64,000 bases of DNA from Streptomyces phaeolivaceus (GCF_009184865.1 NZ_CP045096.1:4898001-4962000); one strand, 5' to 3'. Positions 30,661-39,216 are shown, counted from the stretch's first letter. Program-made: numbers and translations. The notes: generated by a model not told the origin, from the letters alone.

Positions 30661-30870
30661 TTACCGGGGCGGGTCCTCGCGGCCGGTGTCGTTCTGCCCT
30701 GTCTGCTCCGAGCCCATCTGCTGCCTGAGCCGCTCCTGCGCCGAGTCGACCTGACCGCTGTACTTGCCCCGCGTCCGGCCGTCGACGTAGTCACCGGCCT
30801 TGTCGACACCCTGGCCGGCCTGCTCCTCGTGGCCCTTCAGCATCTGCTTGAGCTTGTCCATCATCGACAT
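30661..30870 (-). CDS. Rv0909-type antitoxin-like small protein
   Basis: 69 aa from ATG 30870 with AAGGAG upstream. MDKLKQMLKGHEEQAGQGVDKAGDYVDGRTRGKY matches the small amphipathic helix protein family annotated as antitoxin (Rv0909-like) in actinobacteria; pieces quoted: MDKLKQMLKGHEEQAGQGVD. Acidic, Gln-rich C-terminus. No toxin gene is adjacent, so the toxin-antitoxin label is by family only. Confidence 0.75.
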   Translation of the reverse strand: MSMMDKLKQMLKGHEEQAGQGVDKAGDYVDGRTRGKYSGQVDSAQERLRQQMGSEQTGQNDTGREDPPR

Positions 30871-30953
30871 AACGGCTCCTTCCGCCGTCGACACCGTCCC
30901 CACCAGAATCCGCGCCCCACCCCCGAACCGCATCTCGTGCCCCCGCCCACACC

Positions 30954-30988
30954 ACGACCCCTGACGGTCTTACCTGGTCAGGGGTCGT
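30954..30988. terminator. Third copy of the tRNA-Ser(TGA) terminator
   Basis: Twelve-bp stem (30954-30965 with 30977-30988) of the same sequence as the hairpins at 31577-31611 and 42536-42570, again followed by CACAGTGCGG-type sequence. The identity stops exactly where the tRNA 3' end would begin. Confidence 0.85.
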
Positions 30989-31060
30989 TTCACAGTGCGG
31001 ACGAACACCGGACAGCGGCAGCTCCGTGCAGATGCGGCGTTGACCTGTCACGATCAAGCC

Positions 31061-31273
31061 GTGGCCAACCTGTCGAAGATCGCGGACCGTCTGGACGCCG
31101 TCATGGACCTGATGGGTCCCGCGATCGGCGTCATACTGCTGGCAGTGGGCATCCAGACCTACCGTGACGGTGGATCTGTGGGTTGGCCCCTGGCGGGAGC
31201 GGCGATACTCGTGATCAACCTCTTGGTGGCTTGGCGCCGGCTCTCCGGGCATCGGCGCCACAACCAAACATGA
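31061..31273 (+). CDS. Small two-segment membrane protein
   Basis: 70 aa from GTG 31061 (an in-frame ATG at 30995 is possible). Two hydrophobic segments (about 20-37, AIGVILLAVGIQTY; about 43-60, LAGAAILVINLLVAW) and a basic tail. No family recognised. It sits between two copies of the tRNA-Ser terminator, so it may be a remnant of an earlier insertion. Confidence 0.55.
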   Translation: MANLSKIADRLDAVMDLMGPAIGVILLAVGIQTYRDGGSVGWPLAGAAILVINLLVAWRRLSGHRRHNQT

Positions 31274-31576
31274 CCGCCAGCCACCGGGGTCATAGAGACC
31301 GAACGAGGCATACGCCCGCCCGGTCAGTCGACTGACGCGCCATCGCGGCGGGCTTCCGCCGGCCGCCCCTGGGCCGTCCGAGGACGCTCACCAGCGGCCG
31401 ATGACCGACCGACAACGACCACCGGGCCACAAGCTTGTCCGCCCGGCTCCAGCGTGCGGACGGGCTGCATGCCCTCATCCTGGCAGGAAGTCGGTCCGGC
31501 CAACTGGCCTTCCGCTGCGGGCCGTTCTGCCCAGCGCCACGGGAAAGGCAGTCGTTGGCGGGGACCGGACAACAGC
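31274..31576. other. Gene-free region left of the AICE
   Basis: 303 bp. I see no coding frame with a ribosome site, no RNA gene and no hairpin. Confidence 0.5.
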
Positions 31577-31676
31577 ACGGCCCCTGACCTGGATGCCTGG
31601 TCAGGGGCCGTTCCACAGTGCGGTGGGTGTGGGATTTGAACCCACGGTGACTCGCGCCACGACGGTTTTCAAGACC
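31577..31676. repeat. attL of the AICE: terminator plus partial tRNA-Ser
   Basis: The 13-bp terminator hairpin (31577-31611) and a partial tRNA-Ser 3' half (to 31676). Compared with 42540-42635 it is nearly identical up to a change in the variable arm; the 21 bases at 31656-31676 (containing the anticodon loop) are exact and probably contain the crossover. Confidence 0.9.
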
Positions 31677-31713
31677 TTTTGGCGATCATGGACGCCTGCC
31701 CCTCCGCCGCAGG

Positions 31714-32892
31714 TCAGACGGGTACGAGCGCCCCGGCGGAGCCGTCCTCGTCTTCGCCGTGCCCGCTACGTGCCCCAGGGGCCGGTTCGTGCCCGCTGAG
31801 CCAGGAGTCCGCCGCTTCGGCGACCTGATCATCACGACCGGCGACCGGCCGGGCGTAGTGCCGAGTCGTGACGCTCGCATTCGAGTGGCCAAGCCGGTGA
31901 GCGGCGGTCATGACACCGTAGCGGTCGGCGACCCACGTCCCATGTGAGGCCCGAAGGTCGTGCGGGGTCACGTCGGTGAGCCCGGCCGCCGAGACGGCGG
32001 GGTCGAAGTACGCCTTGCGCCACTGGTTGTAGCGCAGCGGCTTGCCGCCGGGTGTTGTGAACAGGAGTGCGTCATCCCCGCCGGACAGAGTCTCCAAGTG
32101 CCGGCCGAGCCGCTTCGCGAGCGACGGGCCGATGCGAAGAAGCCGCTTCTGGTGGGACTTCGGTGTGTCGAAGACCAAGGCCCCGTTGGCTTCGGCAAGG
32201 TTCTCGTCGACCAGGACGAAGCCGCCGAACACGTCGATGTCAACGCGCCGGAGGGCGAACGCCTCCCCCACCCGCAGGCCCGCGTAGGCGAGGAGCGCGA
32301 TCAGTACGTCATGCGGCTTGGCGGCACTCCTCACGATCCGGGAGGCTTCGAGCGGGGTCAAGATGTGCGGCTCGGTCTGCGGCATGCGCGGCAGCTTCAC
32401 GCCCCTGCACGGCGTCTGCGCAGTCATGTCGTTGTCGACAGCGGCCCGCATGATCTGCGACAGGACCCGATACGCCTGCCGTATGCGCGAGGCGCTGAGC
32501 CCCCGCGTGTTCATGCTGGCCACCCACTCAGTGACCGTGATCGGCCGGAGGCTCGACAGCTCACGATCGCCGAGTGCCGGATTGATCAACGAGTTGATCA
32601 ACGACCGGTACGACGCTTGGGTCTTGTGCTTGAGTTGAGGCGAGACGGCAGCGAGCCAGCGAGCCGCCCAGTCGCGCACGGTCGTCTGCCCCTCAGCAGG
32701 ATCGAGCCAACGCCCGTCTTCGATCTCGATGCGCTTCTTGGCCAGCCACCGGTCAGCGTCCGTGGACGTGGCGAACGTACGATCCGCAGGCCGCAGCACG
32801 CCGTCAGGCCCCGGATACCGGGCTTGGAAGCGGCCCGAGGGGAGCTTACGGACACGGCCGAAGTTCCGGCGGGACTTGCGCTTGCCAGCCAT
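31714..32892 (-). CDS. int: Tyrosine recombinase (integrase) of the AICE
   Basis: 392 aa from ATG 32892 (TGATG overlap with xis). Basic N-terminus with a PSGRFQARYPGPDG arm-binding segment, core-binding domain (about 70-160), and catalytic domain with Arg in AYAGLRVGEAFALRR, HDLRASHGTW box, LGHSNASVTTRHYA with Tyr in HYA. All residues present. It stops 38 bp from attL, so it faces the recombination site. It resembles pSAM2-type Int. The longer open frame upstream (to 33189) is in the xis region and not used. Confidence 0.94.
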   Translation of the reverse strand: MAGKRKSRRNFGRVRKLPSGRFQARYPGPDGVLRPADRTFATSTDADRWLAKKRIEIEDGRWLDPAEGQTTVRDWAARWLAAVSPQLKHKTQASYRSLINSLINPALGDRELSSLRPITVTEWVASMNTRGLSASRIRQAYRVLSQIMRAAVDNDMTAQTPCRGVKLPRMPQTEPHILTPLEASRIVRSAAKPHDVLIALLAYAGLRVGEAFALRRVDIDVFGGFVLVDENLAEANGALVFDTPKSHQKRLLRIGPSLAKRLGRHLETLSGGDDALLFTTPGGKPLRYNQWRKAYFDPAVSAAGLTDVTPHDLRASHGTWVADRYGVMTAAHRLGHSNASVTTRHYARPVAGRDDQVAEAADSWLSGHEPAPGARSGHGEDEDGSAGALVPV

Positions 32893-33104
32893 CAGGCAGC
32901 CCTCCGGAGGCCCATTGGCCGCAGAACGATCGGTTCCACGGTGTTGGCATCGATGAACTCCCGTACGGCGCTCTCCGGGATGCGGACGTGGCGACCGACC
33001 TTCACGAACCGGATGCGCCGCTCTTCGACCAAGCGCCGTGGAAAGCGAATGGTCGTGCCCAGCAGCTCGGCGACCTGGTCCATGGACATGTAGCGGTCGT
33101 TCAT
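32892..33104 (-). CDS. xis: Excisionase / helix-turn-helix protein
   Basis: 70 aa from ATG 33104, in an ATGA overlap with rep. MerR-like winged helix: YMSMDQVAELLGTTIRFPRRLVEE, then RHVRIPESAVREFIDANT. Small size and place between rep and int match xis of pSAM2-type elements. It should bend attR/attL for excision. Confidence 0.88.
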   Translation of the reverse strand: MNDRYMSMDQVAELLGTTIRFPRRLVEERRIRFVKVGRHVRIPESAVREFIDANTVEPIVLRPMGLRRAA

Positions 33105-34444
33105 GCGGTCGGCTCTCCTTCCGTTCCGGGGGCGGGTTCGAGGGATGCGGCAAGCCAGGCTTCGGTGTCGGACAGGCCGGTTCCGGCAAAGACCCAGTGC
33201 GCGAGGACGTACGTCGTGTCGGGCGCGGGTCCGTTGGCCGTTGCGGCTTGTGCGCGGCGCCATTCGGCGCGGGCGTCGCGGAGTGCGCCGAGGGTGGTGG
33301 AGTAGCGGCGGGACTTGGTGGAGAAGTGGCCGCGGAAGCCGAGCATGTGGGCCCAGGCGCGTAGGCGGAGGTGTTCGAGATCCTTGCGTGCGCCGAGGAA
33401 CCAGGCGGTTCGGATGAGGCGGCGGGCGTGGTCGCTGATGTCGAGTTGGGCGAGTTCGGCGGCGAACTTGAGCGGCCGGTCGAGAGCTCCCGTGGCTGTC
33501 TCGGCGCCCTTGGTGGCGTACTTGGCGATGTACGCGGCGACCGCGCGCTCGGTCAGCTCCTGGCCGTCGTTGAAGTCGGCGGAGCGGATGGTGCGGACGT
33601 CGAGTTGGCGGCCGAAGGTGAAGGTGTGGGTGCGTCCGTCGATGACCGGGCCGTCCACGCGGACCTTGGCTGCCGCTGTCTCGATGGCGTCCGTGAGGAG
33701 TTCGGCGGTTGCCCAGGCCGGGGGCGGGGTGTCGCCGCCGATGGGGCCGTCGATGCGGATGACGGCGTGGAAGTGGACGGCGCCGCGCTTCTGGTACTCG
33801 GCGACCTTGGCGAAGGAGACGCGGGCGTGATCGCGGAACCGGCGTTGAGACAAACCCGCGCGCTTGGCGACCTCTCGGCGCAGGTAGGTGGAGAAGCGTC
33901 GCCAGAGCGGACCGGCGTGGGCGTTCCAGAGAACGGCCGCTTCGTAGTCGTAGGTGTCCGGGTCGAGCGCGGTACCAAGGACGGCGTCGTCCTGGTCGTG
34001 GCGGGTGCCGCAGCGGCAGGGGCGCCCGCTGGAGGGACGGTTGTGGACCGGGCCGAAGCTCGGGGCGGTGAAGGTGGCGAAGACGCGCGGGTGGGTGGCG
34101 ACGTGTTCGGGGACGCCCTTGCCGCCGCGCAGGCCGGAGGTGATCAGGTGGAAGGTGTCGCGGCGGTAGACCTCGGAGCAGGCCGCACAGCGAGTCGTGC
34201 GGCGGTTGTTGCAGCGGACGAGGAGTTGGCCGGCCGGGAGGTCGGTGGAGTCGAGGTGGTGGAGAACGCGGCCGATCTCACCGGTCGTGGTGTCGACGTC
34301 GTGCTCGGTGCGGTGGCCGTCGAGACGGATCGGGTGGGTGCAGCCGCCGAGTCCGGAGAGTTGGCGGAGGATACCGGGCAGGGTGCCGTGCTCCGCGAGC
34401 TTCGCGAGTTCCGGGAGTGGGGGCGGTGTGGTGCGGGTGAAGAT
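33101..34444 (-). CDS. rep: Rolling-circle replication initiator, no canonical start codon
   Basis: 447 aa if started at ATC 34442-34444. HUH motif: VHFHAVIRID (His224, His226), and YIAKYATKG (Tyr305, Tyr309) as catalytic-tyrosine region, so a HUH-type rolling-circle Rep. The N-terminal 200 residues have Cys-rich CNNRRTTRCAACSEVYRRD and CRCGTRH. The frame is open from 34444 but contains no ATG, GTG or TTG until TTG 33853 (codon 198), although codons 1-197 read as clear Rep sequence. AGAAGGAG stands seven bases before an in-frame ATC at 34444, the best start candidate. Either a rare start, a sequence error or a start mutation. Confidence 0.88.
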   Translation of the reverse strand: MFTRTTPPPLPELAKLAEHGTLPGILRQLSGLGGCTHPIRLDGHRTEHDVDTTTGEIGRVLHHLDSTDLPAGQLLVRCNNRRTTRCAACSEVYRRDTFHLITSGLRGGKGVPEHVATHPRVFATFTAPSFGPVHNRPSSGRPCRCGTRHDQDDAVLGTALDPDTYDYEAAVLWNAHAGPLWRRFSTYLRREVAKRAGLSQRRFRDHARVSFAKVAEYQKRGAVHFHAVIRIDGPIGGDTPPPAWATAELLTDAIETAAAKVRVDGPVIDGRTHTFTFGRQLDVRTIRSADFNDGQELTERAVAAYIAKYATKGAETATGALDRPLKFAAELAQLDISDHARRLIRTAWFLGARKDLEHLRLRAWAHMLGFRGHFSTKSRRYSTTLGALRDARAEWRRAQAATANGPAPDTTYVLAHWVFAGTGLSDTEAWLAASLEPAPGTEGEPTA

Positions 34445-34483
34445 GGCGATTCTCCTTCTGACTGGCTCGGTAGGAGTGATGGC

Positions 34484-34523
34484 CCCGGGGCGGCGGATGC
34501 TTGGTCGTGTGCGCCGCCCCGGG
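34484..34523 (-). terminator. Hairpin between spdD and rep
   Basis: Perfect 12-bp stem (34484-34495 with 34512-34523), 16-nt loop, in the 91-bp gap between the 81-aa gene and rep; may attenuate transcription into rep-xis-int. Confidence 0.75.
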
Positions 34524-34535
34524 TGTCGGGCGCGT

Positions 34536-34781
34536 TCAGCGCCGGTTCTGCTCGCGGATCAGGGAGCGCAGGACCACGGCCGCGATGGCGACGGAGACGG
34601 CCGAGACGGCGACGGCGGCCAGGAGCGCGGTGAGGACGACACCGCCGACGACCACGGCCACCACGACTCCGGGAGTGATGGAGACTGCCGGGAGCGAGCG
34701 CCGGACGGGCGCCGGATCAGCCGGGGTGTGGGTGTGTGCGGGCGGCGGGGTGGGGCTGTCGGGGTACTTGGGCAGGAACAC
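34536..34781 (-). CDS. SpdD-type spread membrane protein
   Basis: 81 aa from ATG 34781. A Pro/His-rich N-terminus (PTPPPAHTHTPAD) followed by one long hydrophobic segment (about 37-70, VVVAVVVGGVVLTALLAAVA) and a basic end. This layout is typical of SpdD-family proteins of AICEs, which act in intramycelial spread of the element. Preceded by a KorSA-type site at 34801-34812. Confidence 0.8.
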   Translation of the reverse strand: MFLPKYPDSPTPPPAHTHTPADPAPVRRSLPAVSITPGVVVAVVVGGVVLTALLAAVAVSAVSVAIAAVVLRSLIREQNRR

Positions 34782-34800
34782 GGTCTGACTCTCCTCATCT

Positions 34801-34812
34801 ACTCGTCTAGGC
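34801..34812. promoter_or_regulatory. KorSA-type operator upstream of spdD
   Basis: ACTCGTCTAGGC, ten of twelve bases identical to ACTCGTCTATAC, 20 bp before the SpdD-type start; the presumed promoter of the spdD-rep-xis-int unit lies here. Confidence 0.7.
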
Positions 34813-35001
34813 GTGTGAGCCGTTTATGACGTCCACACCGGAGCGCGTACCGGATTCGATGGCGGGGGCCAGGAAGGTCTGCGAGAGGTAGAAGCCGAAG
34901 AGAGCGATCAGTACGACGACCCAGGTGCGGACGCCGAGGAACTTGACCGCTCCCCAGGCGAAGAAGCCGAGGACGACGACGAGCGGCAGGCTGACGGTCA
35001 C
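34807..35001 (-). CDS. Small two-segment membrane protein, spread-type
   Basis: 64 aa from GTG 35001 (GAAGGGA upstream). Two hydrophobic segments (about 4-20 and 24-43: VVVLGFFAWGAVKFLG and TWVVVLIALFGFYLS) and a polar C-terminus. Its position in the spd cluster and size match SpdA/SpdC-like proteins. The family is not certain. Confidence 0.65.
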   Translation of the reverse strand: MTVSLPLVVVLGFFAWGAVKFLGVRTWVVVLIALFGFYLSQTFLAPAIESGTRSGVDVINGSHA

Positions 35002-35024
35002 GGTGTGCGGGTCCCTTCGGAGAA

Positions 35025-35216
35025 TCAGCGGACGGGGCAGCGGTGGGTGCGGGAGGCCAGCTCGGCGGCGGCGCGGCTGTCGTAGTCGGCGGAGAAGCCG
35101 CAACGCGGAGCCGTGCAGGCGGCGGTGTGCTTCTCACGGCCCCGGCCGTCGTACGACGTGGCGACCTGGACCGGGCCGATGCGGGTGACGTTGCGGAAGC
35201 GGCGGTTGGCGGACAC
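35025..35216 (-). CDS. Small Cys-containing mobile-element protein
   Basis: 63 aa from GTG 35216 (GAGGAGA upstream). Basic N-terminus ANRRFRNVTRIGPVQVATSYDGRG then CTAPRCGFSADYD and a closing RTHRCP; three Cys and one His suggest a zinc knuckle. Such proteins are commonly labelled mobile-element transfer protein in AICEs. Function unproven. Confidence 0.7.
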   Translation of the reverse strand: MSANRRFRNVTRIGPVQVATSYDGRGREKHTAACTAPRCGFSADYDSRAAAELASRTHRCPVR

Positions 35217-35227
35217 GGGATCTCCTC

Positions 35228-35878
35228 TCAGAGGCGGGCGAAGATGGCTTCGGCCATTGGCGCGGGGACGCCGAGGCGAGCGCGGAGCGTCGGGGCGTCG
35301 ATCGGTGCTCCCGTGCGGGTGTGGTGTTCGGCGGCGACCTTGCGGGCGTGTTCGACGAGGGCGGCCGGGACGGGCACGGCGGGCCGCTCGGACGGCGGTG
35401 GCTCGATGGCCGGTGGTGTCGGCGGCGTTTCCTCGGGGACCAGTTCTGGCACGTGCTCCTGGCCCACGGTGTCGTCCGTGCCCTCGGGGCCCTTGTGGTC
35501 TTCTCCGGTTGTCGCGGGGGTGGTGTGGGCGAGGAGGGTTCCGCCGAGGAAGGCGACGGCGGGCCAGCCCGCGACGAGGATGCGCAGCCAGGCCGGGACG
35601 TTGTTGAGGTCGAGTAGGCCGGCGGTGGCGACGTTCGCTCCGAGGGAGGCGGTGAGGGCGATGACGAACCAGCACCACCCGGCCGCTTTCGCCTCACCGG
35701 TCCGCAGTCGGCGCCAGGCGGCGACGAGCAACAGGTCGACCGAGACTGGGTAGGCCCACGCCTTCCACCCATCCTGACCGGCCGCCGAGGCGATGTCGTG
35801 CAGGTGGGCGAAGGACAGCGCGGCGGCGATGAGCGCCTGGACGAGCACCGCGTCGACACGGGCCAGTTGGGCGCGCAT
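35228..35878 (-). CDS. SpdB-type / DUF2637 membrane protein
   Basis: 216 aa from ATG 35878, AAGGAG seven bases upstream. Four membrane segments (about 10-30, 44-58, 68-90, 98-116), then a Glu/Pro-rich linker and a helical C-terminal domain (about 170-216, LVEHARKVAAEHHTRTGAPI) like a DNA-binding spread protein tail. DUF2637 proteins replace SpdB in pSAM2-like elements and help the element cross septa. Confidence 0.85.
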   Translation of the reverse strand: MRAQLARVDAVLVQALIAAALSFAHLHDIASAAGQDGWKAWAYPVSVDLLLVAAWRRLRTGEAKAAGWCWFVIALTASLGANVATAGLLDLNNVPAWLRILVAGWPAVAFLGGTLLAHTTPATTGEDHKGPEGTDDTVGQEHVPELVPEETPPTPPAIEPPPSERPAVPVPAALVEHARKVAAEHHTRTGAPIDAPTLRARLGVPAPMAEAIFARL

Positions 35879-35965
35879 GATGCGGCTCCTTCCGGGTTCA
35901 GGCATGGCAGGGGTAGGGAGTTGGCGCGAGGCGGTCACGCCGACCGGGTGAGGGGTGGGCGAAGG

Positions 35966-37342
35966 TCAGTCGGTCACCGGGTGCGGCTGCACTGCCGGGG
36001 TCGAGGACTCCATGGGCCGTACGGGGGTGTCGGGCCGGAAGGGCTTGAGCGCGGGCAGGTCGGGCACCAGATGCGCCGATTCCCGGCAGATCTCGGCGGC
36101 GGCGCCGAGGGAGAGGTACGGCGTGCGGATGCGGGACCAGCCGCCGGAGGTGTCACCGGCCACGGCCAGGCCGGGCAGCTCGGGAGCGATGGCACAGGCG
36201 GCGAAGACCGCTTCGGGGGCGATGTCGCCGAGCGCCATCTTCGCGGAGGCTTCGTCGTTGACGCGGTGGCAGACCCGGCCGGTCAGCTGGGCCCGGAGCA
36301 TGGTGGCGCCCTTGCCCAGCTCGGCGCCGAAGCGCTGTCCGCAGACCTCCAGGTAGATACCGGCGGCGCGGCCGAGCTGGGCGAGGCGGATGAGTTGAGT
36401 GACCATCTCGTCCCGGCGTTCCTCGTCCTTCTTGGTGGCGACGAGGAAGAGTTCGGCCACCTCGTCGACGAACAGCACGATCGGCACCGGGCGTTCGCTG
36501 TCGGGCAGGCCCCAGATGTCAGAGGTGATCTCCTCGTCGGGGGTGCCGGGGGCGATGCCCTGCCGGGCCTTGATCAGGTCGTAGCGGTCCTCCATTTCCT
36601 TGATGAGTACAGGCAGCAGCTCGGCAGCTTCGTCGGGGTCGGTGGCGAGGGCGGAGAGCCGGGAGGCGAACGGCGCCAGCTCCACACCGCGCTTGCAGTC
36701 GATACCGACCAGAGCGACGGACTGCCGGGCAAGTCCGGTGATCAGGTGCCGCAGGTACATGGACTTGCCCGACAGCGTGGCGCCGAGGGTGAGTTGATGA
36801 GGAATGGTCCGGTAGTCGCGTACGAAGGGAGTCGCGTCCTCCCGCAGCGCCACGGGCACCTTGAGGAGTTCGGCGGTGGTTTTGCGGGGCATCCGCACGT
36901 CCCGCAGGACGTCGAAGCCGACGAGCCTCAGTTCGACCACGCCCGGCTTGACCGTCGTCACGTACACGGCGTGGACGCCCCAGGCGTGCCGCAGCCGTTC
37001 GGCCGAGGCGGCGACGTCCGCCGGTTCCTGGCCCGGAGCGAGCCGGAGGCGGAGCCGCAGCCCGGTCGAGGTGGGCCGGATGATGCCCCGCCGAGGCGGT
37101 ACCGGCCGGACCTCCCGCCGAGTGGTGGCCTTGACGGCGAGGACCCGCAGCCGGGACGGCGCCACGGTCAGCCCGCACGCCTCCATGACCGAGCCGTAGG
37201 AGCCGAGGAGCCGGGCGGTCGATATCGGCAGGCCGACCGTGGGCCAGTACACGCGGGGGTGCTTGGCCCGGGTGTAGGCGGCCCCGCCACCGAGTGCGGC
37301 GACAGGACCACCCACCTCCAGAAGTGTCACCAGATCGGACAT
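35966..37342 (-). CDS. FtsK/SpoIIIE-like DNA transfer protein (TraSA-type)
   Basis: 458 aa from ATG 37342 (TGATG overlap with the gene before). N-terminal hydrophobic stretch (about 4-22), Walker A GATLSGKS at 187-194, Walker B VPIVLFVDEVAEL with Asp293-Glu294, and a conserved CGQRFGAELGKG segment after it. A hexameric pump that moves double-stranded DNA between hyphae, the only large transfer protein AICEs need. Length typical. Preceded by two KorSA-type operators (37715-37805). Confidence 0.93.
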   Translation of the reverse strand: MSDLVTLLEVGGPVAALGGGAAYTRAKHPRVYWPTVGLPISTARLLGSYGSVMEACGLTVAPSRLRVLAVKATTRREVRPVPPRRGIIRPTSTGLRLRLRLAPGQEPADVAASAERLRHAWGVHAVYVTTVKPGVVELRLVGFDVLRDVRMPRKTTAELLKVPVALREDATPFVRDYRTIPHQLTLGATLSGKSMYLRHLITGLARQSVALVGIDCKRGVELAPFASRLSALATDPDEAAELLPVLIKEMEDRYDLIKARQGIAPGTPDEEITSDIWGLPDSERPVPIVLFVDEVAELFLVATKKDEERRDEMVTQLIRLAQLGRAAGIYLEVCGQRFGAELGKGATMLRAQLTGRVCHRVNDEASAKMALGDIAPEAVFAACAIAPELPGLAVAGDTSGGWSRIRTPYLSLGAAAEICRESAHLVPDLPALKPFRPDTPVRPMESSTPAVQPHPVTD

Positions 37343-37698
37343 CAGGCGCTGGCCCCCATGGCGGCAGGGAAGGCGGCCGGAGTCACTGCGGCGGCGCGGA
37401 AGGCGATGCCGTGCCGCTGCTGCCCGTTGAACACCGACTCCCACGGCCGTGCCACCAGCCCAGGCAGCGAGACCGGCGCCCCCAGCGTCAGACCCTCAGC
37501 CACACCGCCCTCCGGCACGGTGACCTTGAACAGCGACGACTCGCCGTCCTCGATGTAGACGACGCCGATCGTCATCAGCGCTTCCCCGCTGATCGCGTCC
37601 TTGGCGATCTCGCCCGTCTGCCGGTCCCGGACCTTGGGCTCAGGAGCCTCCGTCAGCAGGATCGTCGCGGCCGAGGTCTCAACACGAATGGTGCGCAA
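37342..37698 (-). CDS. SCO3933-family AICE protein
   Basis: 118 aa from ATG 37698. Beta-rich, with VRDRQTGEIAKDAISGEAL and FNGQQRHGIAFRA, the pattern of the SCO3933-family regulatory proteins that precede tra in many Streptomyces AICEs. Co-translated with tra. Operators lie directly upstream. Confidence 0.8.
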   Translation of the reverse strand: MRTIRVETSAATILLTEAPEPKVRDRQTGEIAKDAISGEALMTIGVVYIEDGESSLFKVTVPEGGVAEGLTLGAPVSLPGLVARPWESVFNGQQRHGIAFRAAAVTPAAFPAAMGASA

Positions 37699-37714
37699 GA
37701 CAGTTCACCCATCT

Positions 37715-37805
37715 ACTCGTCTATACATGATGCGGTCTGAGAACCCGATCTTCGGGCTCATGTGGACCACCCTGCCACACCACTTGCCCACTCGTCTATA
37801 CGAGT
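37715..37805. promoter_or_regulatory. Two KorSA-type operators before the tra operon
   Basis: ACTCGTCTATAC at 37715-37726 and the perfect palindrome ACTCGT-CTAT-ACGAGT at 37790-37805. The core GTCTATAC fits the HutC/GntR half-site pattern GTMTAKAC. They flank the likely tra promoter, 18 and 93 bp upstream of the 118-aa gene start. Confidence 0.8.
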
Positions 37806-37866
37806 ATGCCTGTTGGGGTGTACGAGTCGGAGAAGTGTCCCCCGCGCACCACCGCAAATCACCTCA

Positions 37867-38655
37867 TCACGTTGCCGGAAGCTGGTACGACAGCACGTAC
37901 GCGTCCGCCGCCATGACCGTGTCGCAGACCTCAACGGCCCGCCCCTCAGTGTCGAAGGCGGTCCGGATCAGGTGGATGACGGGCACGCCGGAGGCCAGTC
38001 GAAGCGTCTTCACCTCGGCCGGCGAAGGCATACGGGCGCGAATCTCCTCCTCGAAGTGGTCGAGGCGGTGGCCCAGTTCCTCAAGTCGGGCGTAGATGCC
38101 GCCGGGCCCGGGGTTCGGCTCGGCGATCGGCGTACCGCGCGCGATGTCGAGCGGCAGATACGAGGTGGCGAACTCGACCGGACGCCCGTCGAGCAGATAC
38201 CGGCGCCGACGAGCCAGCACCCGCCGCACGGACCCGAGCCGTGTCGAGACGTCCTGACTGGCCTTTTCTTCCTTGACCTCAAGACTGTCGACCTGGGGGT
38301 GACTGCCGGCGGCGTTGGCTTCGACGATGAAGGCCGCCTTGCCCTGTTCCCGGTGGCGCCGGGCGAACCGGTCGGAGGCGAGTCGCCGCACGGGCGGCCG
38401 GGGCCGGACGAAGACGCCTTTGCCGTGCTCGGCATGCACGAGCCCTTCGCCCTGGAGGACGGAGAAGGAGTTGCGGACTGTCATCCGGGATACCCCGTAG
38501 TGGTCAACAAGCTCAGCTTCCGAGGGCAGTTTTTCACCCTCCTTGAACCGCCCACGGTCGATGGCCTCGCGCAACTGGTCGGCGATCTGCCGAAAGACCG
38601 CACGATCACTCGTGGGATCGAGATCACCGAGGAAGCCTGAAGGAAGAGAGGGCAC
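37867..38655 (-). CDS. GntR/HutC-family repressor (KorSA-type)
   Basis: 262 aa from GTG 38655 (AAAGGAG upstream). N-terminal winged helix (about 15-85): FRQIADQLREAIDRGRFKEGEKLPSEAELVDHYGVSRMTVRNSF, HGKGVFV; UTRA effector domain (about 100-255). In pSAM2 KorSA represses the pra and its own promoter, keeping the element integrated. Sites of the right type stand in front of this gene and the tra operon. Effector unknown. Confidence 0.9.
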   Translation of the reverse strand: MPSLPSGFLGDLDPTSDRAVFRQIADQLREAIDRGRFKEGEKLPSEAELVDHYGVSRMTVRNSFSVLQGEGLVHAEHGKGVFVRPRPPVRRLASDRFARRHREQGKAAFIVEANAAGSHPQVDSLEVKEEKASQDVSTRLGSVRRVLARRRRYLLDGRPVEFATSYLPLDIARGTPIAEPNPGPGGIYARLEELGHRLDHFEEEIRARMPSPAEVKTLRLASGVPVIHLIRTAFDTEGRAVEVCDTVMAADAYVLSYQLPAT

Positions 38656-38671
38656 GTGTACTCCTTTAGAT

Positions 38672-38683
38672 ATCTAGACGAGT
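38672..38683. promoter_or_regulatory. KorSA-type operator before the repressor gene
   Basis: ATCTAGACGAGT, the reverse complement of ACTCGTCTAGAT, 17 bp upstream of GTG 38655 and 56 bp from the divergent NUDIX gene; autoregulation is expected. Confidence 0.75.
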
Positions 38684-38738
38684 GGGCGATTGTTGTTGCT
38701 ACGGTGGAGAGCCTAGCCAGCCGAGAGGGCCGAGGAAC

Positions 38739-39170
38739 GTGAGCACCGAACGTCCGCACTCCGTGAGCGTCGCCGGAGTCATCGTCGACGACCAGGGCCG
38801 GGCCCTCTTGATCAAACGCCGTGACAACGGCAAGTGGGAACCCCCGGGCGGAGTCCTCGAACGCGAGGAAACCCTCCCCGAAGCCCTCCAGCGCGAAGTC
38901 CTCGAAGAGACCGGCATCAAGATCGCACTTCCGGCGACCCTGACCGGGGTCTACAAGAACATGAAGGGCCTGATCGTCTCGCTGGTCTTCCGCTGCGAGG
39001 CGGCCGACGGCGCGCCCACCACCGGCGACGAGACCCGCGCACTGCGCTGGGCCACCCGTGAAGAAGTCACCGAGCTTGCCGACGAGGCATACGCGATCCG
39101 CGTCCTGGACGCATTGGACGCGGCATCCCCGCCGGCCATCCGCGCCCACGACGGCGTGAAACTCGTCTAG
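38739..39170 (+). CDS. NUDIX hydrolase
   Basis: 143 aa from GTG 38739. Complete Nudix box GGVLEREETLPEALQREVLEETGI (quoted in part: LQREVLEETG), so an active nucleotide-diphosphate hydrolase is expected. NUDIX genes next to korSA are a standing feature of pSAM2-like AICEs, where they are suggested to alter a transfer signal. Divergent from the repressor. Confidence 0.9.
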   Translation: MSTERPHSVSVAGVIVDDQGRALLIKRRDNGKWEPPGGVLEREETLPEALQREVLEETGIKIALPATLTGVYKNMKGLIVSLVFRCEAADGAPTTGDETRALRWATREEVTELADEAYAIRVLDALDAASPPAIRAHDGVKLV

Positions 39171-39216
39171 CCCGAACCCGCTGCACATGGCGGCCTACCA
39201 GCACGAAGGAACTTGT

